The translations under genes were made by a program, and so were the position numbers. The notes beneath the pieces were generated by a model. It saw nothing but the letters and a program-made list of their open reading frames with translations, had not been told where the DNA came from and searched no databases. Of a stretch of 6,649 nucleotides of DNA, positions 1 to 5,320 are shown piece by piece. The stretch's first letter is position 1. Every line of letters begins with the position of its first letter. The stretch covers positions 1-6,649 of the forward strand of contig CALAXC010000060.1 in NCBI GenBank assembly GCA_937894775.1, written 5' to 3'. Source of the DNA: an uncultured Clostridia bacterium (lineage in GTDB: Bacteria; Bacillota; Clostridia; Oscillospirales; CAG-272).

Positions 1-27
1 TATACCACCCCTGCCCTGCGCTGTCAA
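1..27 (-). promoter_or_regulatory. Consensus sigma-A promoter, -10 cut by window edge
   Basis: On the minus strand the -35 box TTGACA lies at 22-27. A 17-bp spacer (5-21) identical to that of the other two copies follows, then TATA of the -10 box at 1-4. The last two bases of the -10 box fall outside the window. A TGG just before the -10 gives an extended -10 element. It would drive a gene to the left that is not visible. Confidence 0.8.
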
Positions 28-38
28 GCGAATTTGCA

Positions 39-75
39 CATTCGTCGAGTAAATCGTCTCATTCGTCGCGTAAAC
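39..75. promoter_or_regulatory. Putative LytTR operator, copy 1
   Basis: Two direct repeats CATTCGTCG at 39-47 and 60-68, start-to-start distance 21 bp. In this copy the similarity extends to CATTCGTCG-n-GTAAA (39-53 and 60-74). LytTR-family regulators such as AgrA and ComE are known to bind 9-bp direct repeats with about 12 bp between them, which is this geometry. The proximal repeat is 11 bp from the minus-strand -35 box. Assignment to the regulator encoded at 3256 is inference. Confidence 0.6.
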
Positions 76-77
76 AG

Positions 78-103
78 AAAAAACGCCACCCGAGTGGGCG
101 GCG
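78..103 (-). terminator. Rho-independent terminator of the 262-aa gene operon
   Basis: On the minus strand an 8-bp GC-rich stem (84-91 with 96-103, including one G-T pair) has a 4-base loop and is followed at once by six T residues (78-83 on plus are A). It lies just past the TAA at 112-114, so it ends the minus-strand operon made of the 145-aa and 262-aa genes. The plus-strand side has only a weak T-tract. Confidence 0.9.
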
Positions 104-111
104 CGTTGGTT

Positions 112-900
112 TTATTCTGAGGGTACAGTTTCGTCTGTTTGAGATTTTTTCCGAAGCTCTGCCTTTCGGGACATTCTTCTTGTAATGAGCGAACTTACAC
201 AGCCAAGGGCAAACTCCGCGGCAAAGATCGAAACAAGGAAAACAACGCCATCTTCATACCATCTGTCATAAATTGCCATATCCACCAGATTAAGCGTAAG
301 GTCAAGCGACGCGAAAATAAGCGCGGGAAGCAATATCTTTTTCAAGAGCTTATATGACAGTATTCCAAAGGCAACGCATAGCACCGGAACTATAAATATA
401 AGTGAAAAGTAGAATAGTATTACCCGAGCCTCAGAGTAGCCCGTGATCTTTCGCATTATATAAGGCAAAAGATATACTCCCAAGATAATTGCCAAAGGAT
501 AATACTTTTTCAAAAAAGAAGGCTTACCGTCGTGAGCGTGAATTTTCTCGGTTTCTATCCTTTTGACACACTTTACGATAAAAGCGGTAAGCAAAGAGAC
601 CGCTACGGATATACTCATAATAACCGCGATGATCACCGAATTTGCTATAAGGCTGCCTGTCTTCACCGCCAGTGTAAACATCAATACCCACGCAACAAAA
701 TGTATAGCTTGCGGAATGATGATCCTGTTAGTTATCAGATAGGATATTACTCCGTAGATCAATGATATTGCCACAAATCCTAACGGTAACGTAACGAGTG
801 CACCTATACCTGAAGCTTGCGCTACCAATATACATACGATAAATAGTATAGCCAGAATGCCGCACAGGCACAAATATTTCAGAAAGTTTTTTATTCTCAT
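112..900 (-). CDS. Polytopic membrane protein with two tandem four-helix units (262 aa)
   Basis: A predicted integral membrane protein of unknown function; I do not recognise a named family. By eye it has eight hydrophobic segments (about 8-28, 35-57, 62-82, 88-110, 133-150, 160-183, 188-208, 218-240). A basic hydrophilic linker (about 111-132) splits them into two four-helix halves, and a charged tail (about 243-262) follows. The halves look homologous: GVISYLITNRIIIP at 50-63 aligns with GILSYKLLKKILLP at 179-192. The same motif (GIFAYRITGKIILP) occurs in the 229-aa protein encoded at 2390-3079. The ATG follows a GGGGGAG ribosome site (903-909) with unusually short spacing; the next Met is residue 74, inside the membrane domain, so this start is favoured. 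It is second in a minus-strand operon after the 145-aa gene and ends at the hairpin at 84-103. It is probably cotranscribed from the promoter at 1508-1536, since I see no good promoter in the 86-bp gap. Confidence 0.85.
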   Translation of the reverse strand: MRIKNFLKYLCLCGILAILFIVCILVAQASGIGALVTLPLGFVAISLIYGVISYLITNRIIIPQAIHFVAWVLMFTLAVKTGSLIANSVIIAVIMSISVAVSLLTAFIVKCVKRIETEKIHAHDGKPSFLKKYYPLAIILGVYLLPYIMRKITGYSEARVILFYFSLIFIVPVLCVAFGILSYKLLKKILLPALIFASLDLTLNLVDMAIYDRWYEDGVVFLVSIFAAEFALGCVSSLITRRMSRKAELRKKSQTDETVPSE

Positions 901-986
901 ATCTCCCCCGTTATTTCTAATTGCAAATATTCTATGAATTCAATATATCGTATATTTTTTCCATTACTTCATTCCTATGTGGTATT

Positions 987-1424
987 TTATTGTGTATCGT
1001 TTCTTTCACCCTTTATCTTCCTTATTAAACATATAAGAGACGAAAGTATCGGTAGCGCACACAAGGCAATCGTAATTGCAAATACTTCATATACGTTGAA
1101 TGAAAAACCCAAAAGCATAATATGAGTCAGCAGGACAGAAATAAACGTACAGACAAAAATATATATATTAGGGAATAGGAACATTTGTGTATCTCGGAAC
1201 ATCTTCACTCCGAGCGTTATTCCCAATATCAGCAAAGCTACAATCGTTCCAATAAACAAAGCTATACCCCAAACACCGATTACTCCGCCCGAAGACGGTG
1301 AAACAGATATACATATCATCGATAACACAAGTATTGGAAATGTCAAAAAAGAGTATAGTAGTAGAAGAAAATAAATTTTTTTGTTGCTTATAATGCTTTT
1401 TTTAATATTTTCTATAATCATCAT
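987..1424 (-). CDS. Small four-helix membrane protein (145 aa)
   Basis: A hypothetical integral membrane protein. Four hydrophobic segments lie at about 17-40, 49-73, 83-106 and 111-134, with basic residues at the N-terminus (KK, NKK) and the tail (RKIKGER), so both ends are probably cytoplasmic. Size and helix count match one unit of the larger neighbours. The stretch between helices 2 and 3 (GVKMFRDTQMFLFPN, 72-86) resembles the G-x-x-x-Y-...-I-[IL]-[IL]-P motif there, though more weakly. The start is the first of two adjacent ATG codons, with AAAGGAG (1433-1439) eight bases upstream. It is the first gene downstream of the promoter at 1508-1536, and the 262-aa gene follows after 86 bp. Small four-helix partners of LytTR regulators exist (for example DUF3021 proteins and the membrane inhibitors of LytTR regulatory systems), but I see no residue signature that assigns this protein to them. 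Function unknown. Confidence 0.8.
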   Translation of the reverse strand: MMIIENIKKSIISNKKIYFLLLLYSFLTFPILVLSMICISVSPSSGGVIGVWGIALFIGTIVALLILGITLGVKMFRDTQMFLFPNIYIFVCTFISVLLTHIMLLGFSFNVYEVFAITIALCALPILSSLICLIRKIKGERNDTQ

Positions 1425-1432
1425 TGCTATTA

Positions 1433-1439
1433 CTCCTTT
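1433..1439 (-). promoter_or_regulatory. Ribosome binding site of the 145-aa gene
   Basis: AAAGGAG on the minus strand, eight bases before the first ATG and eleven before the second. It therefore favours the first of the two adjacent ATG codons. Confidence 0.75.
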
Positions 1440-1507
1440 CTATGATAAATATTTAATAACTTGTGATATTCTTTTTCTCATTTTTCTCAATGAAAACTAT
1501 TTTCTCT

Positions 1508-1536
1508 ATTATACCACCCCTGCCCTGCGCTGTCAA
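1508..1536 (-). promoter_or_regulatory. Perfect consensus promoter for the 145-aa/262-aa operon
   Basis: On the minus strand the -35 is TTGACA (1531-1536), the spacer is 17 bp (1514-1530) and the -10 is TATAAT (1508-1513), with TGG directly upstream of the -10 as an extended element. Transcription should start near 1501 and run left into the gene starting at 1424. The spacer sequence GCGCAGGGCAGGGGTGG is the same in all three cassettes. Confidence 0.9.
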
Positions 1537-1547
1537 GCGAATTTGCA

Positions 1548-1577
1548 CATTCGCCCTGTAAATCTGCTCATTCGTCG
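1548..1577. promoter_or_regulatory. Putative LytTR operator, copy 2
   Basis: Direct repeats CATTCGCCC (1548-1556) and CATTCGTCG (1569-1577), start-to-start 21 bp. The proximal repeat differs from the other copies at two of nine positions, so binding may be weaker here. It ends 11 bp short of the minus-strand -35 box at 1531-1536. Confidence 0.55.
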
Positions 1578-1586
1578 CGTAAACAG

Positions 1587-1613
1587 AAAAAGCGCCACCC
1601 GTGTGGGCGGCGC
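1587..1613 (-). terminator. Rho-independent terminator of the 229-aa/245-aa operon
   Basis: On the minus strand a 9-bp stem (1592-1600 with 1605-1613, one G-T pair) with a 4-base loop is followed by five T residues (A at 1587-1591 on plus). It lies 43 bases beyond the stop of the 245-aa gene. The stem is one pair longer than in copy 1. Confidence 0.9.
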
Positions 1614-1655
1614 GTTGAATATCAAATTGTTGTATGATTAAGTGGAAACCTTATA

Positions 1656-2393
1656 TTATTTTCTAACTGATCTCGTTATAACGTATGTCAAGCCAAAGCA
1701 CGCTGCCTTAATAGGTAAATAATTCATAAAAAGGGCCATGTCGGGCACAAAGATCGTGTACAACAAATAAGAGAGAAAAACATATATAACCACCATTAAA
1801 GCATCATAAATAACATGTGTTCTCGCCATACGATATGAAAATATAGCAGAAAGGATTAACAGTGAAGGAGATATCGGTATCCAAACAGTTGCAATTATCC
1901 CTACCAACCCAGGATATTTTTCAAGAGGCCCCAAGAAAGCATATCGTAATAGTATATCAAAAAAAGGAATCAATATGATAACGACACACGGCAGGCAGTA
2001 TCCCGTTATTTTTCTCTTTCTGCAAATGCACACCAAAGCAAGAGAGACTGCTCTGAGCGCTACCAAAAAGCCAAGCATCAGAACCGCAATAGTATCAGAT
2101 CGAACGATAAAGCAGGCTATGACCGAAAGAGAGCTATACAGTGCAAGTAACAGTAGCTCGTAGCGAATATCATATTTCGCCAAATTACGCGAGAATATAG
2201 ATAAAAACACCAATGCCGAGGGAGATATAATGAGAAACCAAAGGATCGCAAGCTGGTAGTAGCTTAAAATGTTGCCCTGCCCGACTAAGCAAAACAGCAA
2301 TATATCAATAACGGGAACAAGCACCACAGCGGCACACGGCAGGCAATGTCCTATTATCCTTTGTTTCTTGCTGATTGTCTTTAAGTCTTTCAT
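1656..2393 (-). CDS. Polytopic membrane protein with an internal tandem duplication (245 aa)
   Basis: Integral membrane protein of unknown function built from two copies of a unit of about 116 residues (about 11-124 and 128-243). Matching landmarks are GHCLPC (15-20) and GYCLPC (131-136), VIDILL and FFDILL, IISPS and PISPS, and IFSRNLAKYDIRYELL (66-81) against IFSYRMARTHVIYDAL (184-199). Each unit opens with basic residues and a C-x2-C at the edge of its first helix, and each has about four hydrophobic segments. The second unit's IFSYRMARTHVIYDALM resembles IFAYRITGKIILPNILM of the 229-aa protein next door, so the proteins are probably distant paralogues. The start at 2393 is chosen because its ATG overlaps the TGA of the 229-aa gene and has AGGAG eight bases upstream. 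An in-frame ATG at 2438 would add 15 residues and overlap the neighbour by 49 bp, which is less likely. Second gene of its operon; it ends at the terminator at 1587-1613. Confidence 0.88.
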   Translation of the reverse strand: MKDLKTISKKQRIIGHCLPCAAVVLVPVIDILLFCLVGQGNILSYYQLAILWFLIISPSALVFLSIFSRNLAKYDIRYELLLLALYSSLSVIACFIVRSDTIAVLMLGFLVALRAVSLALVCICRKRKITGYCLPCVVIILIPFFDILLRYAFLGPLEKYPGLVGIIATVWIPISPSLLILSAIFSYRMARTHVIYDALMVVIYVFLSYLLYTIFVPDMALFMNYLPIKAACFGLTYVITRSVRK

Positions 2394-3079
2394 TTTGAGT
2401 TCTCCTTTCGCTCTATATTCTTCAAGTTGGCGTACCAAAGCAGGAGGGCTATTACCAAAGCAAAGAAGGGTATCATGAACAATTTGCTTTGTTCTATCAA
2501 CAGCACGAATATGATAGATATGATAGCCGATAAGATAAGCGGATTTGCAATTCGCTTTTCCGATGGCGCTTCACAGTGAGGGCAAATCAAAACCTTGATA
2601 CTCTTGTGCTCACCTATAGTGATCTTTTTGGGTTGTGCATCCTGTGGATGAAATTTCTTCTGGCAAGACAGGCATACAATGTTTGTGTTTGTTGTAAGGT
2701 AAGCTATGATACCCGACGCAACAGAAAGTGCAGACAAAGAAATCACGAAAAAAATACATTCATGGGCTGCAAAAGAGCTCAATATTGTAAGAACTACATC
2801 ACCAAAAGAGGCACACTTTTCAAAAGGTGTATATACTACCAGAATTGCAACATAGCGAGATAAAAGCATAAGAATGTTTGGTAAAATAATTTTTCCTGTT
2901 ATACGGTAAGCAAATATACCCATAACATTCGCAGATGCGATCAGTACCACGCCGGCGACGAGCATAAGAATAAAATTCAAAAAGCCATCCATCATATTAA
3001 ATGCCGCAAGCGTCCATATAAAAAATATGATAGCGGGCAAGATGCAGGAGAGTATATAAAAAATCCGCGTTTTTTTCAT
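2390..3079 (-). CDS. Membrane protein with cytoplasmic zinc ribbon (229 aa)
   Basis: Integral membrane protein of unknown function, first gene of its operon. Hydrophobic segments at about 7-27, 34-58, 65-85 and 95-127 form a four-helix unit. A hydrophilic, basic stretch (about 131-177) then carries CLSC (136-139) and CPHC (166-169), a typical four-cysteine zinc-ribbon arrangement of 34 residues. Two more helices (about 178-196, 199-217) and a charged tail (NLKNIERKENSK) complete it. With a cytoplasmic N-terminus (KKTR) the ribbon would also be cytoplasmic. GIFAYRITGKIILP (54-67) matches the repeated motif of the 262-aa protein. The ATG has AGGAGG (3085-3090) five bases upstream and lies about 22 bases from the predicted transcription start of the promoter at 3108-3136. 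It ends in an ATGA overlap with the 245-aa gene, so the two are translationally coupled. The ribbon could be structural or mediate protein or nucleic acid contact; the sequence does not say which. Confidence 0.88.
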   Translation of the reverse strand: MKKTRIFYILSCILPAIIFFIWTLAAFNMMDGFLNFILMLVAGVVLIASANVMGIFAYRITGKIILPNILMLLSRYVAILVVYTPFEKCASFGDVVLTILSSFAAHECIFFVISLSALSVASGIIAYLTTNTNIVCLSCQKKFHPQDAQPKKITIGEHKSIKVLICPHCEAPSEKRIANPLILSAIISIIFVLLIEQSKLFMIPFFALVIALLLWYANLKNIERKENSK

Positions 3080-3107
3080 AAGCTCCTCCTTTCCTTATCT
3101 TTCCCTT

Positions 3108-3136
3108 ATTATACCACCCCTGCCCTGCGCTGTCAA
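3108..3136 (-). promoter_or_regulatory. Perfect consensus promoter for the 229-aa/245-aa operon
   Basis: Minus-strand TTGACA (3131-3136), 17-bp spacer (3114-3130), TATAAT (3108-3113), TGG extended -10. The predicted start is near 3101, about 22 bases before the ATG at 3079. Identical in sequence to the promoter at 1508-1536. Confidence 0.92.
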
Positions 3137-3177
3137 GCGAATTTGCACATTCGTCGAGTAAATCTGCTCATTCGTCG
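3110..3177 (-). repeat. Intergenic cassette, copy 3 (no terminator)
   Basis: Third copy, 68 bases, differing from copy 1 at two positions. It keeps the promoter and both operator repeats but lacks the hairpin. This fits its position: the neighbouring gene on this side is divergent, so there is no upstream minus-strand operon to end. Similarity stops at the end of the second repeat, where the promoter of the response regulator gene begins. Confidence 0.9.
3148..3177. promoter_or_regulatory. Putative LytTR operator between divergent promoters
   Basis: Two perfect CATTCGTCG repeats at 3148-3156 and 3169-3177, exactly 21 bp start to start. Eleven bases separate the left repeat from the minus-strand -35 (3131-3136), and eleven separate the right repeat from the plus-strand -35 (3189-3194). 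The pair is therefore centred between the regulator operon and the membrane-protein operon, with repeat centres near -51 and -72 of both. The spacing fits LytTR dimers on direct repeats. That the regulator encoded at 3256 binds here is inference from position and geometry. Confidence 0.68.
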
Positions 3178-3188
3178 TCTTGGCGCTA

Positions 3189-3217
3189 TTTACAAAATCA
3201 TGAATTCGTGTTATAAT
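3189..3217 (+). promoter_or_regulatory. Promoter of the response regulator/kinase operon
   Basis: TTTACA (3189-3194), 17-bp spacer, TATAAT (3212-3217). The predicted start is near 3224, about 32 bases before the ATG at 3256. The -35 is one base off consensus, so this promoter should be weaker than the divergent one and open to activation from the operator 11 bp upstream. Confidence 0.85.
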
Positions 3218-3255
3218 TTATGTGTATATTACCAAATAAAAATTAGGAGTAAATT

Positions 3256-3960
3256 ATGGTACGTATCGCAATATGCGATGATTCTGCAAAGGATGTGTCC
3301 TCGCTGAAGCTTCTTTGCGAGAGCTGTAGCACGTCAGAAATTTTGGAGATCTCTACCTTTGAGAGCCCCTCGGAGCTCCTGTCTGCTCACGCCGCAAAAA
3401 AATACGACATTTTGCTTTTGGATATAGAGATGCCCGAAATGAACGGAATCGATCTCGGGAAAGAGCTGCGCAAGACCGACGCGAAAAGCATTATCATTTT
3501 TATAACCGCATATCCGCAGTATGCAATAGATGGCTATGAATGTGCGGCGTTCCGGTATATTCTGAAGCCTTGCGACAAGGATAAGCTGAATTCCGTATTG
3601 AATATGGCAATCGAAAAGCTCGGCGCTCTTAGCAGGTCTCACACCATCAGGATACATAATAAAACTCTGTCGTTGCCCTTGGAGAGCATTGACTATATCG
3701 AATTCTGCAAGAGGCACACGGTCTATCACACGAGCGACGGAATTTATACCACCACCGAGCGATTTGCAGACGTTTGCGAGGCGCTCGGCAAATACGGATT
3801 TTATCAGGTTCATCAAGGGTATATCGTTAATTTTGCTAAGGTAAAGGACTTTGATAACTACAGCGTTATCCTTAAAGCCAACGAAAAAGTTCCGATAAGC
3901 ATACGAAAAAAGAAAGAGGTCCTTCTTGCATACGCAAGATACGTGGAGAGTTCATTATGA
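3256..3960 (+). CDS. LytTR-family response regulator (AgrA/LytR type)
   Basis: DNA-binding response regulator of 234 aa, the normal length for receiver-LytTR proteins. The N-terminal receiver (about 2-121) shows the acidic pair D8/D9, the phosphoacceptor D56 in LLLDIEMPEMNG, T84 in FITAY and K104 in LKP. The C-terminal LytTR domain (about 128-230) shows the family pattern IDYIEF, then FYQVHQGYIVNFAKV (182-196), then VPISIRKKKEV (212-222). The known family role is that phosphorylation by the partner kinase promotes binding to paired 9-bp direct repeats upstream of target promoters. AGGAG at 3245-3249 lies six bases before the ATG. The gene overlaps the kinase gene by ATGA. It is divergent from the membrane-protein operon, with a candidate operator centred between the two. 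Likely autoregulated and likely controller of the cassette promoters (inference). It could also be called an AgrA homologue, but no agrBD genes are present, so no symbol is given. Confidence 0.95.
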   Translation: MVRIAICDDSAKDVSSLKLLCESCSTSEILEISTFESPSELLSAHAAKKYDILLLDIEMPEMNGIDLGKELRKTDAKSIIIFITAYPQYAIDGYECAAFRYILKPCDKDKLNSVLNMAIEKLGALSRSHTIRIHNKTLSLPLESIDYIEFCKRHTVYHTSDGIYTTTERFADVCEALGKYGFYQVHQGYIVNFAKVKDFDNYSVILKANEKVPISIRKKKEVLLAYARYVESSL

Positions 3961-5252
3961 GTATCTTTTTGTCATTCCTCATTGCCCTTATCAGCGCTTC
4001 TCTGCTGATATATACCTTCGTATTATTCTTCGGCTCTTTTTCAAAGCCACGCGTATCTAAGCCCGTCCTCGCAATATCGCTCTCGGCGCTCGTCGTTCTC
4101 TACACCGTAATACTCCGCATCCTCCCCATAAGCCTATATAACACTGTACTTATCATTCTTCTGCCCTTCGCCCTCTCTCTGCTGTTTAAATCCAAGTGGT
4201 ACGTAAGGCTTATTCTGTCAACCGTGATATGCGCTTTGAACTTCGCGGCGGAATCGATCACGACCACCTTGCTTCACATCCTGTTCTCAAATACGCCCTT
4301 TGATATGTCGCAGGATTTCTTTTCGATAGTCGGAATCACAGTTTCAAAGCTTATCATAATCCTGATAATAGCACTGCTTCGCGCGAAAAGATACCGAGAT
4401 AGCTCCGCACTTCCTCTGCGAGTGATCTTACCTCTTGTTTTTCTGCCTATCGTGAGCATTTTCCTTTCTGTAATTCACGTTTATTGCTTCATTCAGCTCC
4501 CCGATAATCCCTTTTTATCCTTCACGAATTCAATAAGCTATCTCGTGCTGACTTCAAGCAATATTCTCGTTTTTCAGATACTCAACGTAACCTATAAAAG
4601 CTATCAGAAGGACAAGCTCATCACCGCTTCGCAGGAAATAATTGAGGTTCAGTCCGAGCAATATCAGCAGATACTCGACTATAGCCAAAGGATATACAAG
4701 ATAGAGCACGATCACAAAAACTTTTTGATCGGAGTTATCTCGGAGCTTGAGAACGGCAACACCGACGCCGTTCTGTCATCTCTTAAGGAAGAGCAGGAAG
4801 CGCTGAGCCAAAGCAACATAAGCGGCGCATCTGACGTGATCGCCGCGGTAGTCGCCGCAAAGTCCGAGGCGGCGGCAGAGTGCGGGATAAGAATAGACGC
4901 AAGCTACGGAGAGATGCAACCGATAAACGTTTCGCACATAGATATTGCCGTGATCCTCGGAAACGCTATCGACAACGCCACCGAGTACCTGCAATCAACG
5001 AGCATTGAGCCTAAGGTAGTCAACGTTTTTGCAAGAGTTGACTCAAATATGATAATCATAGCCGTTAAAAACAAGGTCGAGAAGGAGATCGACGTCTCGA
5101 ATCTGATCTCGAAAAAGAATGACGGAAGAGTTCACGGCCTTGGAATATTGAGCATGCAGCAGCTCGCCAAGAAGCACGGCGGCGAAGTGCTGCTGACCTG
5201 CGAGGATCTTACATTCGAGACACATATTATACTGCACAATTCAGGCAACTGA
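3957..5252 (+). CDS. AgrC-like sensor histidine kinase (GHKL ATPase)
   Basis: Membrane sensor kinase of 431 aa, partner of the upstream regulator by ATGA coupling, with GGAG eight bases before the start. The N-terminal half has about six hydrophobic segments (roughly 3-25, 38-55, 60-77, 85-110, 122-141, 155-179, with a further one at 190-210) and no large extracytoplasmic domain, as in AgrC-type polytopic sensors. A short coiled coil (about 213-245) leads to the histidine motif IEHDHKNFL, with H251 the likely phosphoacceptor. The C-terminal ATPase domain has the N-box IAVILGNAIDNATEYL (N336, D339, N340) and the G-box HGLGILSM (G394, G396); these are typical of the AgrC/CitA-like subgroup that lacks a classical DHp. 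No signal peptide gene or AgrB protease gene is adjacent, so the ligand is unknown. No terminator is evident after the stop, so read-through into the lipoprotein gene is possible. Confidence 0.95.
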   Translation: MSIFLSFLIALISASLLIYTFVLFFGSFSKPRVSKPVLAISLSALVVLYTVILRILPISLYNTVLIILLPFALSLLFKSKWYVRLILSTVICALNFAAESITTTLLHILFSNTPFDMSQDFFSIVGITVSKLIIILIIALLRAKRYRDSSALPLRVILPLVFLPIVSIFLSVIHVYCFIQLPDNPFLSFTNSISYLVLTSSNILVFQILNVTYKSYQKDKLITASQEIIEVQSEQYQQILDYSQRIYKIEHDHKNFLIGVISELENGNTDAVLSSLKEEQEALSQSNISGASDVIAAVVAAKSEAAAECGIRIDASYGEMQPINVSHIDIAVILGNAIDNATEYLQSTSIEPKVVNVFARVDSNMIIIAVKNKVEKEIDVSNLISKKNDGRVHGLGILSMQQLAKKHGGEVLLTCEDLTFETHIILHNSGN

Positions 5253-5289
5253 TCAATATACAAACGCGCCGCTTGACTTCCGAACCGTA

Positions 5290-5319
5290 TATTCGTTGAG
5301 TAAAAATGCACAAGCGTCT
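5290..5319. promoter_or_regulatory. Degenerate LytTR-type operator upstream of the lipoprotein gene
   Basis: TATTCGTTG at 5290-5298 continues as AGTAAA, so it matches the cassette repeat CATTCGTCG-A-GTAAA at 13 of 15 positions. Exactly 21 bp on, CAAGCGTCT (5311-5319) matches CATTCGTCG at six of nine. The pair ends one base before the -35 of the lipoprotein promoter. That is ten bases, about one helical turn, closer than in the divergent region. The second half is weak, so this is a candidate only. Confidence 0.42.
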
Positions 5320-5320
5320 A

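Larger units (their letters stand above)
1..108 (-). repeat. Intergenic terminator-operator-promoter cassette, copy 1
   Basis: First of three copies of an intergenic cassette. It matches 1510-1617 with about seven mismatches over 108 positions by eye, and its first 68 bases match 3110-3177 with two mismatches. Read on the minus strand the order is hairpin terminator, 21-bp-period direct repeat pair, consensus promoter. It follows the stop of the 262-aa membrane protein gene and points off the left end, so another minus-strand gene of the same set is expected outside the window. The left end of the -10 box is cut by the window edge. Confidence 0.9.
1510..1617 (-). repeat. Intergenic terminator-operator-promoter cassette, copy 2
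   Basis: Second copy, offset by 1509 bases from copy 1 and collinear with it through the promoter, the repeat pair, the hairpin and the CGCGTTG beyond it. Most differences from copy 1 fall in the first operator repeat and the spacer between the repeats. On the minus strand it ends the operon of the 245-aa gene and starts the operon of the 145-aa gene. The 231-bp gap between those genes is made up of this cassette and a short AT-rich leader (about 1440-1507). Confidence 0.9.

Noticed and set aside
5..21. G-quadruplex in the promoter spacer (minus strand)
   Set aside because: Only two runs of three or more G plus short GG steps; four stacked runs with normal loops are not available.
39..75. 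CRISPR-like array from the repeated CATTCGTCG units
   Set aside because: Only two short units per site, with nearly identical spacers between copies and a fixed promoter context. This is an operator pattern, not an array.
942..960. AATATA-TCG-TATATT hairpin followed by T residues on the plus strand
   Set aside because: The stem is six A-T pairs only and there is no plus-strand gene to terminate; it is expected by chance in AT-rich DNA.
901..986. A separate promoter for the 262-aa gene
   Set aside because: The best match on the minus strand is a TTGAAT with a poor TAGAAA-like -10 at 18 bp, not convincing next to the perfect promoter of the same operon.
987..1424. Assignment of the 145-aa protein to DUF3021 or to the membrane inhibitor of a LytTR regulatory system
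   Set aside because: Length, four helices and the LytTR neighbourhood fit, but I cannot see a family-specific motif. The gene is in a different operon from the regulator.
2394..2438. N-terminal extension of the 245-aa protein starting at 2438
   Set aside because: The ATG at 2393 overlaps the upstream TGA as ATGA and has AGGAG eight bases before it. The 2438 start would overlap the neighbour by 49 bp and adds a hydrophilic stretch that breaks the repeat symmetry.
3334..3816. 160-aa minus-strand open frame opposite the response regulator
   Set aside because: Fully inside a well-conserved receiver-LytTR gene, with no supporting promoter or recognisable domain. It is a shadow of the coding strand.
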